The notes under the pieces are model-generated. The model did no database searches. It saw only the letters and a list, made by a program, of their open reading frames with translations, and was not told where the DNA came from. From Kalymmatonema hyalinum WJT4-NPBG1 (GTDB taxonomy: Bacteria > Cyanobacteriota > Cyanobacteriia > Cyanobacteriales > Nostocaceae): DNA of 64,000 nt. The position numbers were made by a program, and so were the translations under genes. The stretch lies in NCBI GenBank assembly GCA_019359075.1, contig JAHHIB010000001.1, positions 1-64,000 of the forward strand, given 5' to 3'. The first letter of the stretch is position 1. The number at the start of each line of letters is the position of its first letter. Positions 1-7,796 of the stretch are shown here, in pieces.

Positions 1-2
1 AA

Positions 3-104
3 ATAGAACGCAATCAACAACGAGCTACTGTTAACTGGCGCTTCACCACTAAGGATGCACGAGTTAAACTCAACAGTCTTTATCCTACTCCTGACCTGTC
101 ATAA
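3..104 (+). mobile_element. 3' end of an IS630-type transposase gene (partial, enters from the left edge)
   Basis: Frame 3 is open from the first base to a TAA at 102-104 and gives 33 residues ending in WRFTTKDARVKLNSLYP plus a few more. This closely resembles, from memory, the C-terminus of cyanobacterial IS630-family DDE transposases. The catalytic residues lie outside the window. The gene ends inside the 3' end of the gamma-CA-like gene on the other strand, so the insertion sequence appears to have landed in that gene. The family call rests on one short motif and needs the upstream sequence to confirm. Confidence 0.65.
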
Positions 105-1037
105 TTTCTGTGGTGAACTACTAGTCCCCTTAAGAGCATGAAAGGTAACACGGTCTTCAATTTCAGCATTTTCACCGATAATTATTGGTGAACCTTCATC
201 GGCACGAATTGAGGTGCGCCTTCCGACAACACTGTTGTCTCCTAGTCGCACGTCGCCAACAATGCGAGCAAATTCTTCAAGTCGCACATTTTTACCGAGA
301 GTCGGCTCAACAGGCTGAGGATTCCAAGAAGTCCTTGGCGCACGAGTGACTCCAACCACAGCGTCATATCCCTCTTGTTCATAAAGTTCGCTGTAATTTT
401 CAGCAAACTCCTCATTCACTTCCAACACCTCATTCTGGAATTCTGAATTCGCCTCAGTCTTTAAGGGAAGCGCATCTGCTTGCGCTTGCGTGGTGATAAC
501 TGCTCCAATTGGCACTAAGCGGTCTTTGCCGATACGCACATTAGACAGCTTTGTACCATGTAACACAAAAGCACCATCCTCTAGCACCACATTATTGAGG
601 TCGGCACGGAAACCTATAAAGGTGAAGTTACCGATTTTTGAGTTTCTAATCGTTGCTTGGTGGGCAATGCTCACTCGTTCTCCAGTAGTACTGGAGAGTT
701 CACCGCACTTTGATTTAGGAGCTTTTTGATTACGTAGCGCCAAGAATGTAATATTATCTTGCAGGTTCGTTTCACTATTAATGCAAATACGGGTATCAGG
801 ATCTGCCCGTAGAACAGTATTGCTAGCAATGAAGACTTTTTGTCCTACTGAAATATCGCCGAATAGTTCGACCAATGGACTGATAAAGCTAGAGTTGACC
901 ACAACAGTCAACGGACGCAACAAGCTAACCAGGTTACTTTTTTGAGCTGAGAGTACAACTTGCCCGAAGGTAAGAGTAAACAGGAGAATGCAAATTATGA
1001 GAGTAATGTGAGTATTTTTGCTGAATTTCTTGTACAT
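99..1037 (-). CDS. exported CcmM-like gamma-carbonic-anhydrase-fold protein, C-terminally truncated
   Basis: 312 aa. Residues 1-31 form a signal peptide (basic start, hydrophobic core, LSA cleavage site), so the product is exported. Two left-handed beta-helix regions follow: residues about 50-190, and about 240 to the end. The second ([37 protein letters not shown]) closely parallels the first half of the CcmM gamma-CA domain encoded at 57823 but stops just after its first zinc-ligand-like histidine (H300). Compared with CcmM H75, H102 and H107, the first domain has L99, H126 and R131, so two of three zinc ligands are missing. The last codons overlap the end of an IS630-type transposase, which explains the truncation. 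It diverges from the cupin gene with an 82-bp gap. Probably not an active carbonic anhydrase; a structural or pseudogene state is likely. Confidence 0.7.
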   Translation of the reverse strand: MYKKFSKNTHITLIICILLFTLTFGQVVLSAQKSNLVSLLRPLTVVVNSSFISPLVELFGDISVGQKVFIASNTVLRADPDTRICINSETNLQDNITFLALRNQKAPKSKCGELSSTTGERVSIAHQATIRNSKIGNFTFIGFRADLNNVVLEDGAFVLHGTKLSNVRIGKDRLVPIGAVITTQAQADALPLKTEANSEFQNEVLEVNEEFAENYSELYEQEGYDAVVGVTRAPRTSWNPQPVEPTLGKNVRLEEFARIVGDVRLGDNSVVGRRTSIRADEGSPIIIGENAEIEDRVTFHALKGTSSSPQKL

Positions 1038-1119
1038 GGATGATATTGTTTATAACCACGTACTTTTAAGAGTACGCATAATTGCGTATTTTTCATATCG
1101 CCCTTTTGAGAGGAGACAA

Positions 1120-1395
1120 ATGATGGAAATTAAGGTAGAAAGTCAACCCAGCCAAGAACACCTCAACGAACTGGGTGTGTTCAAATGGGATATTTGGACA
1201 AAGGAAGTCTCAAACTTCCCTTGGACTTATGACTCTCAAGAAACTTGCTATTTTTTAGAAGGTGATGTCATCGTTACACCCAATGGCGGACAACCAGTGC
1301 AAATGGGCAAAGGTGATTTAGTGACTTTTCCTGCTGGAATGTCCTGCACTTGGGAAATTAGAAGCGATGTGAAGAAACACTATATTTTTGATTAG
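1120..1395 (+). CDS. small cupin-domain protein (DUF861/cupin_3 type)
   Basis: 91 aa, a single beta-barrel cupin domain. Typical features are CYFLEGDVIVTPNGG in the middle and KGDLVTFPAGMSCTWEI near the end, followed by a short C-terminal strand. The frame is open from 1018, but the start at 1120 (or the ATG at 1123) is preferred because GAGAGGAG lies at 1108-1115 and homologues begin near MEIKVES. This family includes EutQ- and ureidoglycine-aminohydrolase-like cupins, mostly of unknown substrate. It is followed after about 100 bp, with an AT-rich palindrome between, by the creatininase-family gene on the same strand, so co-transcription is possible. Confidence 0.75.
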   Translation: MMEIKVESQPSQEHLNELGVFKWDIWTKEVSNFPWTYDSQETCYFLEGDVIVTPNGGQPVQMGKGDLVTFPAGMSCTWEIRSDVKKHYIFD

Positions 1396-1414
1396 CAGAG
1401 CCAAAAAATTATAA

Positions 1415-1456
1415 ATTATGAATTATGGAATAAAGACTTTTGCCATAATTCATAAT
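1415..1456. repeat. AT-rich inverted repeat between cupin and creatininase genes
   Basis: ATTATGAATTATGG at 1415-1428 is matched perfectly in inverted orientation by CCATAATTCATAAT at 1443-1456, a 14-bp stem with a 14-base loop. There is no T-run, so it is more likely a dispersed palindrome than an efficient terminator. Confidence 0.6.
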
Positions 1457-1499
1457 CTATCCTTGAAAAGGTGCAATCTTAATAAGGACGCTGATAAAA

Positions 1500-2246
1500 A
1501 TGTTATTACATTTAAGCACCTGGCAGGAAGTTGAGGCTTATCTACAGCAATCTGGGGGTATTATTTTCCCTATTGGTTCTACAGAACAACACGGACCCAC
1601 GGGGCTCATTGGCACAGATGCGATTTGTGCGGAAGCGATCGCCCGTGGTGTGGGTGAAGCAACTCAAGCAATCGTTGGTCCCACAATTAATGTCGGGATG
1701 GCGTTACATCACACCGCCTTTCCCGGTAGTATTAGTTTGCGCCCCAGCACTTTGATTATGCTGGTAAAAGAGTATGTTACTTGTTTAGCCAAAGCTGGTT
1801 TTAGCAAGTTTTTCTTTATCAACGGACACGGCGGTAACATCGCCACTCTCAAGGCAGCTTTTTCTGAAACATACGCCCACTTAGAAGATTTACAAATTCC
1901 CAACGCCCAACGGGTGCAATGCCAAGTGGCTAACTGGTTTATGTGCGGTTCAGTTTACAAGCTTGCTAAGGAATTATACGGTGATCAAGAAGGCTCTCAT
2001 GCAACGCCCAGTGAAGTTGCTGTGACTCAATATGTGTATCCAGAGGCGATTAAGCAAGCACCCCTTTCAAAAGAAGTTGGCACTGGACACAGAATTTATG
2101 GTGCTGCTGACTTTCGCCAGAAATATCCAGACGGCAGAATGGGTTCAAATCCGGCTTTAGCAACACCCGAACATGGTCAGCAGTTGTATGAGCTGGCGGT
2201 GAAGGAACTTAGCAACGGGTATTTGGAGTTTTTGAGCGCAGATTGA
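1500..2246 (+). CDS. creatininase-family amidohydrolase
   Basis: 248 aa, the usual length for this metal-dependent amidohydrolase family (creatininase and mycofactocin MftE-like proteins). Visible ligand motifs are GSTEQHGPTG (E29, H31), GTD (D40), INGHGGN (H109) and HATPSE (E171), the standard two-metal set, so the enzyme should be catalytically competent. The actual substrate cannot be read from the sequence; many cyanobacterial members have no known role. Soluble and cytoplasmic, with no signal peptide. It lies downstream of the cupin gene on the same strand and is followed by a hairpin that may end transcription. Confidence 0.8.
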   Translation: MLLHLSTWQEVEAYLQQSGGIIFPIGSTEQHGPTGLIGTDAICAEAIARGVGEATQAIVGPTINVGMALHHTAFPGSISLRPSTLIMLVKEYVTCLAKAGFSKFFFINGHGGNIATLKAAFSETYAHLEDLQIPNAQRVQCQVANWFMCGSVYKLAKELYGDQEGSHATPSEVAVTQYVYPEAIKQAPLSKEVGTGHRIYGAADFRQKYPDGRMGSNPALATPEHGQQLYELAVKELSNGYLEFLSAD

Positions 2247-2254
2247 ACGATGAT

Positions 2255-2310
2255 AAAACTTGATCCCCAACTTCCTTAAAAAGGGAGCTAGACGGGATCA
2301 AGGTTTTACT
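2255..2310 (+). terminator. putative terminator after the creatininase gene
   Basis: AAAACTTGATCCC (2255-2267) pairs with GGGATCAAGGTTTT (2294-2307) with one bulged G, followed by ACTT. It lies 9 bp after the stop codon and is A/T-flanked on both sides, so it could work in either direction. Confidence 0.5.
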
Positions 2311-2370
2311 TATTCAGCATAAGTCCTAGATGATTCACAGCTTTAACAAAGAATAAAAAGGTAACAGATT

Positions 2371-3765
2371 ATGAAATTATTTGTACTGTTACTCATTGTA
2401 ATTTTATTTATCGCAGCTGTTTCAATTCAACTCCTTTTTGCCTCTGAAAGCATTCCGTCTAATACTGAAATCCAAGCAATTCTTCAACAACGCATCGATA
2501 AAGAGAAGCAGAGCGTTGGAATTGTCGTTGGTTTAATCAATCCTAAAGGTAGCAGAATTGTTAGCTATGGCAACTTAAATCAAACAAGTTCCCGCCAACC
2601 TGATGGTGACACTGTATTTGAAATCGGCTCTATCAGTAAAGTCTTTACGTCACTTTTATTAGCAGACATGGTAGAGCGTAAAGAACTGAGCCTGAAGGAC
2701 CCTATCTCAAAATTCTTGCCTAAATCTGTAAAAGTGCCAACGACCAAAGACAGAGAAATTACAGTACAAGATTTAGCGACTCATACTTCAGGTTTGCCTA
2801 AATTGCCGAATAATTTTGAGTCTAAGGATATAGAAAACCCTTACGCTGATTATACAGTCGAACAGCTTTATTCATTCTTATCAAATTATCAGCTAACAAG
2901 AGAAATTGGTGCTGAATATGAGTACTCAAATGTTGGCGCTGGATTGTTAGGACATATCCTCAGTCTTAAAGCAGGAATAGATTACGAAAACCTGATCACA
3001 ACACGCATCTGTCAACCACTGAAAATGGACAGTACAAGAATTAAACTTTCACCAGAAATGCAAGCACGCTTTGCTACTGGACACAACCAACTTGGACAAC
3101 CTGTAAAAAATTGGGATATTCCCACTCTCGCAGGTGCAGGTGCGTTACGTTCTACGGCTAATGATTTACTTAAATTCCTGGCTGCTAATTTGGATTTCAG
3201 CAAATCTAATTTATCCCCAGCAATACAGAGAACTCATGTGGTTGAACATGATACAAATAGTTCTGATTTAAAGATTGGGTTGGGCTGGCATATCTTGAAA
3301 AAGTATGGCAAAGAAATAATTTGGCATAATGGTGGCACTGGTGGCTACCATAGCTTTATTGGGTTTGATAAAAACAAGCGCTTGGGGGTTGTTGTCCTTT
3401 CTAATTCTGTCAATGATATTGATGATATTGGATTACACCTACTGGAGCCAAAATTTGAACTCGCAAAACGTACTCCTCCAAAAGAGCACAAACCTATTGT
3501 ATTAGACCCAAAAATTTATGATGCTTATATAGGGCAATATCAGCTTGCACCAAACTTTCTTCTTACAATATCTAAGGAGCAAGATAAACTATATGCCCAA
3601 GCAACAGGTCAAGCCAGGCTAGAGTTATTTGCTGAATCAGAGACGGAGTTTTTTATTAAAGAAGTTGATGCTCAAATCACATTTGTTAAAAATGAAAAAG
3701 GGCAAGTAACTCATTTAATTCTGCACCAAAATAGACAAAATTTAGAGGCAAAAAAGATTCAATAG
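2371..3765 (+). CDS. serine beta-lactamase-like hydrolase (class C / penicillin-binding-protein fold), exported
   Basis: 464 aa. The N-terminus is a signal peptide or membrane anchor (MKLFVLLLIVILFIAAVS). The catalytic domain, about 35-370, shows the SxxK motif S87-I-S-K90 (EIGSISKVFT), the YxN motif in EYSNVGAG, and WHNGGTGGY near residue 325 in place of the KTG box. A C-terminal domain of about 90 residues (DPKIYDAYIGQYQLAPNF) is the beta-barrel extension seen in many family S12 hydrolases. This group includes esterases, D-amino peptidases and cell-wall enzymes; true beta-lactamase activity is not implied. The product would act in the periplasm. It stands alone between a hairpin and a convergent malic enzyme gene. 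Confidence 0.8.
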   Translation: MKLFVLLLIVILFIAAVSIQLLFASESIPSNTEIQAILQQRIDKEKQSVGIVVGLINPKGSRIVSYGNLNQTSSRQPDGDTVFEIGSISKVFTSLLLADMVERKELSLKDPISKFLPKSVKVPTTKDREITVQDLATHTSGLPKLPNNFESKDIENPYADYTVEQLYSFLSNYQLTREIGAEYEYSNVGAGLLGHILSLKAGIDYENLITTRICQPLKMDSTRIKLSPEMQARFATGHNQLGQPVKNWDIPTLAGAGALRSTANDLLKFLAANLDFSKSNLSPAIQRTHVVEHDTNSSDLKIGLGWHILKKYGKEIIWHNGGTGGYHSFIGFDKNKRLGVVVLSNSVNDIDDIGLHLLEPKFELAKRTPPKEHKPIVLDPKIYDAYIGQYQLAPNFLLTISKEQDKLYAQATGQARLELFAESETEFFIKEVDAQITFVKNEKGQVTHLILHQNRQNLEAKKIQ

Positions 3766-3802
3766 TACTCTGAGTCGGTTGAGCTGACGCCAGGAGGTTA
3801 GG

Positions 3803-3819
3803 GCAGGCAAGATGCCTGC
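3803..3819. repeat. short GC-rich hairpin between convergent genes
   Basis: GCAGGCA (3803-3809) and TGCCTGC (3813-3819) form a 7-bp stem with a 3-base loop, in a GC-richer island between the convergent hydrolase and malic enzyme genes. It looks like a dispersed cyanobacterial palindrome and could act as a bidirectional terminator, though no T-run follows. Confidence 0.45.
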
Positions 3820-3877
3820 TCTTGGCTTACTAGGGACAGGCGAAACGCCCATCCCACAAAAGCTATTCTTGAGTTAA

Positions 3878-5269
3878 TTAACTACGAGCGATCCCCTCTT
3901 GACGCGCAGCGCGTTGTACAGCACCAGCAACAGCAATTACCACGCGCTCATCAAACACAGAAGGAACGATGTGTTCCTTGTCAAGGTCTGAAGGTTTAAT
4001 TAACGAGGCGATCGCACTGGCTGCTTCCAGATACATTGTGGTGGTAATCGTTGCTGCCCGACAATCTAAAGCACCACGGAAAACGCCAGGAAAAGCTAGG
4101 ACGTTATTGATTTGATTTGGATAGTCACTGCGACCTGTTGCCATGACAGCAACATCGTCTTTGACTAATTCTGGCTGAATTTCGGGAATTGGATTTGCCA
4201 TTGCAAACACGATTGGGTCTTTCGCCATTGAACGCACCATTTCTGGTGTTAAAACTCCTGGTGCGCTAAGACCAATAAATACATCTGCAGCTTGCAATGC
4301 ACCCGCCAAAGTACCTTGAGCCTTCACCGCAAATTCGCGCTTTTCCTCTGTTAAGTCAGTGCGCGTGGTAGAAAGAATACCTTTTGAGTCGCACATCCAG
4401 ATTTTTTCTGCCCCTGCTTTTTTAAGTAAGCGGGCAACTGCTATGCCAGCTGCGCCAGCACCGTTAATCACGATGCGGATGTCTGCCATTGATTTATGTA
4501 CCAGCTTCAAGGCGTTAAACAACGCTGCTAAAGTGACAATTGCTGTGCCATGTTGGTCATCATGAAAAACGGGGATATCTAATTCTTGTCGTAGTTTCGC
4601 TTCAATTTCAAAACAGCGAGGAGCTGCGATATCCTCTAAATTCACACCCCCAAAAACTGGAGCGAGATTTTTTACCGTACGGATAATTTCATCTGTATCT
4701 TGGGTATCAAGGCAGATGGGAAAAGCATCTATGCCAGCGAATTCCTTAAACAGCATTGCTTTGCCCTCCATGACTGGCAAGGCGGCTCCTGGACCAAGAT
4801 TTCCCAATCCTAAAACAGCACTGCCATCGGTAACAATAGCAACAGTATTTTGTTTAATGGTTAAGTTGTAAACTTCTTCTGGATTTTGGGCGATCGCAGT
4901 ACAGATTCGTCCTACTCCTGGTGTGTAAGCCATTGCCAAGTCGGACACACTCCTGAGAGGAATTCTGCTGGCAATGCTAATTTTCCCGCCGCGATGCAAA
5001 TTAAAGGTGCGGTCATAGACATTTAACACCTTAATATCTGGCAAGGCTTTCACTGCTTGGACAATCGTCTCAGCGTGTTCCGTGCTGGCTGCATCGACAG
5101 TGATATCGCGAATCGAAATAGCCCTTGTTTGGTCGATTAAATCAATTTGACCGAAGTTACCGCCACTGGTGGCGATCGCCTTAGTCACGCTAGCCAACAT
5201 CCCGATGCGGTTGGGAATTTCCACGCGGAGTGTCAAGCTAAAACTAGAATTAGGAGTCAGGTCTGCCAT
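3878..5269 (-). CDS. NAD(P)-dependent malic enzyme with N-terminal ACT domain
   Basis: 463 aa. It oxidatively decarboxylates malate to pyruvate, with a divalent metal and NAD(P). An ACT regulatory domain occupies about residues 8-85 (LRVEIPNRIGMLASVTKAI), followed by the malic enzyme core. Catalytic Tyr115 (AYTPGV), Lys170 (MEGKAML), metal ligands E212/D213 (NLEDI) and D237/D238 (HDDQHGTA), and the dinucleotide motif INGAGAAG at about 268-275 are all present. The short bacterial type without a phosphotransacetylase tail. The ACT domain implies allosteric control by a small metabolite that the sequence does not name. It works with PEP carboxylase (also in this window) in C4 acid turnover. Cofactor preference is not certain. 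Confidence 0.88.
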   Translation of the reverse strand: MADLTPNSSFSLTLRVEIPNRIGMLASVTKAIATSGGNFGQIDLIDQTRAISIRDITVDAASTEHAETIVQAVKALPDIKVLNVYDRTFNLHRGGKISIASRIPLRSVSDLAMAYTPGVGRICTAIAQNPEEVYNLTIKQNTVAIVTDGSAVLGLGNLGPGAALPVMEGKAMLFKEFAGIDAFPICLDTQDTDEIIRTVKNLAPVFGGVNLEDIAAPRCFEIEAKLRQELDIPVFHDDQHGTAIVTLAALFNALKLVHKSMADIRIVINGAGAAGIAVARLLKKAGAEKIWMCDSKGILSTTRTDLTEEKREFAVKAQGTLAGALQAADVFIGLSAPGVLTPEMVRSMAKDPIVFAMANPIPEIQPELVKDDVAVMATGRSDYPNQINNVLAFPGVFRGALDCRAATITTTMYLEAASAIASLIKPSDLDKEHIVPSVFDERVVIAVAGAVQRAARQEGIARS

Positions 5270-5544
5270 GCTTTGTTGATTGTGGGTTTCAGATTTTAGA
5301 TTTTAGATGCAATTGATGGGTTAAATTCTAGTTAAACGCTAAAATCTCAAACCATCTACTGTAAACCTGCCAAATTTTCTTTATTGTAGCTATTTATACT
5401 TATTTTTTGTCATTGCATCAACCCAATGAATCATAGGGATGTTTTCCCGTGAGGTGCCACAAGTATTGCTGGGACACCGCTGCTGATTTTATTGAGGGGC
5501 TAATTCCGGGAACACTGAGTAGAGCCGATGTTTGGAAACCAGTT

Positions 5545-5985
5545 ATGACAAAGCTCTACAACAAAACTTCAGAAAAACAAAAGCGCCAAGCACTACGAAA
5601 CAATATACCACCAGCCGAAAAAATGGTTTGGGCAAAGCTTAGAAGTCAGCAAGTCGAAGACTGCAAATTTCGTAGGCAGTACAGTATTGGTGCATTTGTA
5701 GTTGACTTTTACTCCCCTGAACTGAAACTCGCTATCGAAATTGACGGAGACACTCATTACCAAAATGGCGCACCAGAGTATGACTGTCAAAGGCAGGCAT
5801 TTCTCGAAGAGAAAGGAACGAAAGTCGTGAGATTTACCAACCAAAAAGTTTATGAGGATCTCGATGGGGTGGTGGAGGCAATCAGGCAAATCATTGGTCA
5901 GATGCGGGGGATTACCCCACCCCAGCCCTCCCCGATGCATTGGGGAGGGAGACTAATTCTTCCCCCCTTTGCAAGGGGGGATTGA
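5545..5985 (+). CDS. DUF559 / very-short-patch-repair-like endonuclease-fold protein
   Basis: 146 aa from the ATG at 5545; a GTG at 5449 would add 32 residues that lack family similarity. The core (NIPPAEKMVWAKLR, KFRRQYSIGAFVVDFYSP, LKLAIEIDGDTHY, RFTNQKVYEDLDGVVEAI) is the DUF559 domain with a restriction-endonuclease-like D...E-x-D active site (VVDFY, IEIDGD). These proteins are common as solitary genes in cyanobacteria; their target is unknown. The last roughly 25 residues are encoded by GC-rich palindromic repeats and are probably not part of the fold, so the original stop may have been lost. Confidence 0.7.
   Translation: MTKLYNKTSEKQKRQALRNNIPPAEKMVWAKLRSQQVEDCKFRRQYSIGAFVVDFYSPELKLAIEIDGDTHYQNGAPEYDCQRQAFLEEKGTKVVRFTNQKVYEDLDGVVEAIRQIIGQMRGITPPQPSPMHWGGRLILPPFARGD
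5926..5980. repeat. two GC-rich palindromes forming the end of the DUF559 gene
   Basis: CCCTCCCC (5926-5933) pairs with GGGGAGGG (5942-5949) around an ATGCAT-type centre, and CCCCCCTT (5962-5969) pairs with AAGGGGGG (5973-5980). A further CCCCAATGCATCGAGGGG block follows at about 6000. Both palindromes are within the reading frame of the DUF559 gene. Confidence 0.6.
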
Positions 5986-6100
5986 GGGGGTAATTATTTC
6001 CCCAATGCATCGAGGGGATTTTAATAAAAACTGTTAATTCAATTATAAGAGGAGCTAATTCAAGCTTTGCCCCGACCTGCTTTTACTTGCATCTGTAGTC

Positions 6101-6139
6101 AAAATAAAAAGCGCCCTTCTTACTTGAGAAGGACGCTTT
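6101..6139 (-). terminator. psbA transcription terminator
   Basis: On the minus strand AAAGCGTCCTTCT (6139-6127) pairs with AGAAGGGCGCTTT (6120-6108) with one mismatch, and is followed by the T-rich run TTTTTATTTT (6110-6101). This is a classic rho-independent terminator about 45 bp after the psbA stop. Confidence 0.8.
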
Positions 6140-6184
6140 CCACTTGTACAGACGCGATACATCACGTCTGTGGATTATTCAAAA

Positions 6185-7267
6185 TTAACCGTTGATTGCA
6201 GGAGCGCTCATTGCAACAGGAGCAGCATCACCAGCAGCCAAGTCGAGAGGGAAGTTGTGAGCGTTGCGCTCGTGCATCACTTCCATACCTAAGTTAGCGC
6301 GGTTGAGGACGTCTGCCCAAGTGTTAATCACCCGACCTTGAGAGTCAATCACTGACTGGTTGAAGTTGAAACCATTGAGGTTGAACGCCATAGTGCTGAT
6401 ACCCAAAGCGGTTAACCAGATACCGATTACGGGCCATGCACCCAGGAAGAAGTGCAGAGAACGGCTGTTGTTGAAGGAAGCGTATTGGAAGATCAGACGA
6501 CCAAAGTAGCCGTGTGCTGCAACGATGTTGTAGGTTTCTTGTTCTTGACCGAACTTGTAACCGTAGTTTTGAGACTCGGTTTCGCTTGTTTCACGTACCA
6601 GAGAAGAAGTTACCAACGAACCATGCATTGCGCTGAACAGCGCACCACCAAATACACCTGCTACGCCTAATTGGTGGAAGGGGTGCATCAAAATATTGTG
6701 CTCTGCTTGGAACACCAACATGAAGTTGAATGTTCCAGAGATGCCCAAAGGCATACCGTCGGAGAAGGAACCTTGACCAATAGGGTAAATCAAGAATACT
6801 GCGGTCGCAGAAGCTACAGGAGCAGAGTAAGCTACACAAATCCAAGGACGCATCCCTAAGCGATAGCTTAGCTCCCATTGACGACCCAGCCAACAGAAAA
6901 CACCAATCAGGAAGTGGAAGACGACCAACTGGTATGGACCACCGTTGTACAACCACTCATCAAGGGAAGCTGCTTCCCAGATGGGGTAGAAGTGCAAACC
7001 AATGGCGTTGGAAGAAGGAACAACAGCACCAGAAATTATGTTGTTGCCGTAGATTAAAGAACCTGCAACAGGCTCGCGGATACCATCGATGTCAACGGGA
7101 GGTGCAGCGATGAAGCCGATAACGAAGCAGATAGTAGCGGCAAGCAGGGTGGGAATCATCAACACACCGAACCAACCGATATATAGACGGTTGTCAGTGC
7201 TGGTGATCCACTCGCAGAACCGCTCCCATACGTTGCCGCTTTCGCGACGTTGTAAGGTTGTGGTCAT
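6185..7267 (-). CDS. psbA: photosystem II reaction centre protein D1
   Basis: 360 aa from the ATG at 7267. An in-frame extension to 7333 is spurious because D1 starts [10 protein letters not shown]. Five transmembrane helices are recognisable. Key residues are present: Tyr161 (Yz), Asp170 (Mn cluster), His190, His198 (P680 ligand), His215 and Ser264 (QB/iron site), and His332, Glu333, His337, Asp342 and Ala344 (Mn cluster and processing site). The C-terminal extension after Ala344 is [16 protein letters not shown], removed by CtpA. Position 130 is Gln, the form usually linked to low-light/standard D1 rather than the Glu130 high-light form, and position 199 is Gln. Monocistronic, with its own terminator and a long upstream control region. 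Other psbA copies are expected elsewhere in the genome. Confidence 0.98.
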   Translation of the reverse strand: MTTTLQRRESGNVWERFCEWITSTDNRLYIGWFGVLMIPTLLAATICFVIGFIAAPPVDIDGIREPVAGSLIYGNNIISGAVVPSSNAIGLHFYPIWEAASLDEWLYNGGPYQLVVFHFLIGVFCWLGRQWELSYRLGMRPWICVAYSAPVASATAVFLIYPIGQGSFSDGMPLGISGTFNFMLVFQAEHNILMHPFHQLGVAGVFGGALFSAMHGSLVTSSLVRETSETESQNYGYKFGQEQETYNIVAAHGYFGRLIFQYASFNNSRSLHFFLGAWPVIGIWLTALGISTMAFNLNGFNFNQSVIDSQGRVINTWADVLNRANLGMEVMHERNAHNFPLDLAAGDAAPVAMSAPAING

Positions 7268-7277
7268 AGTTCTTATA

Positions 7278-7304
7278 AGTGCTTTGAACTGAGTGCTTTG
7301 AACT
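7278..7304 (-). promoter_or_regulatory. tandem 13-bp repeat in the psbA leader
   Basis: AGTGCTTTGAACT occurs at 7278-7290 and again at 7292-7304 (period 14), within 40 bp upstream of the psbA start. On the transcript it reads AGTTCAAAGCACT twice, next to the ribosome-binding region, so it could affect translation or mRNA stability. A nearby palindrome AGGTAA-N9-TTACCT lies at 7323-7343. No convincing -10/-35 pair was identified. Confidence 0.5.
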
Positions 7305-7521
7305 TTTTGAAAAATATAAATCAGGTAATTCAATTATTTACCTGTACTAGCTATATTTACATGATTTTACTGACAGTTGAAGTGGTGACTTAATGAATTT
7401 TTACATTTTGTAGTTTTGTTGAAATAAATTAAGTTTTTTAAAAGAAAACAAGTTTATAGGGGTCTCTATTGTGTGAAATACACCTGAGTGTAAGAACACT
7501 GGTAATACTGTTTGAATGGTG

Positions 7522-7609
7522 ATACTCGTGTGCGAGTTTCAAACACTCATCAATGAAGTTCTTATACTCGTGTGCGAGTTTCAAACACTCATCAATGAAG
7601 TTCTTATAC
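7522..7609. repeat. 42-bp tandem direct repeat upstream of psbA
   Basis: Two identical 42-bp units (7522-7563 and 7564-7605) followed by the first 4 bases of a third. Each starts ATACTCGTGTGCGAG, which itself contains the near-palindrome CTCG-TGTG-CGAG, and ends GAAGTTCTT. It lies 255-340 bp upstream of the psbA start. Confidence 0.8.
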
Positions 7610-7644
7610 CAAATCTGGTAAATTACCCATAATAAAACTTTTAT

Positions 7645-7698
7645 GTAGTGAGGACTTCAGTCCTTGTTTTCATGGAAGAGGACTAAAGTCCTCACTAC
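7645..7698. repeat. REP-like inverted repeat
   Basis: A 20-bp arm beginning GTAGTGAGGACTTCAG (7645-7664) is matched at 19 of 20 positions in inverted orientation at 7679-7698 (ending AAGTCCTCACTAC), with a 14-base loop. This GAGGACT...AGTCCTC palindrome is of a kind widespread in filamentous cyanobacteria. Confidence 0.75.
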
Positions 7699-7796
7699 AA
7701 AGTTAGTCAGACATGATATGGCATTCCTATATGAGTTTTATCTATGGTTTTTGGGCTTTTTGGAACTATTGCCGCATCTCCCACATTCAATTTCAA

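Larger units (their letters stand above)
7305..7796. other. gene-free psbA upstream region
   Basis: About 490 bp with no credible gene. AT-rich promoter-proximal sequence lies at 7305-7480, then a 42-bp tandem repeat and a REP-like palindrome (listed separately). It presumably contains the psbA promoter and the 3' flank of the MBOAT gene, which reads away from it. Confidence 0.6.

Noticed and set aside
7522-7609. Possible CRISPR array (repeated 42-bp unit)
   Set aside because: Two directly adjoining copies with no spacers and no cas genes; it is a tandem duplication.
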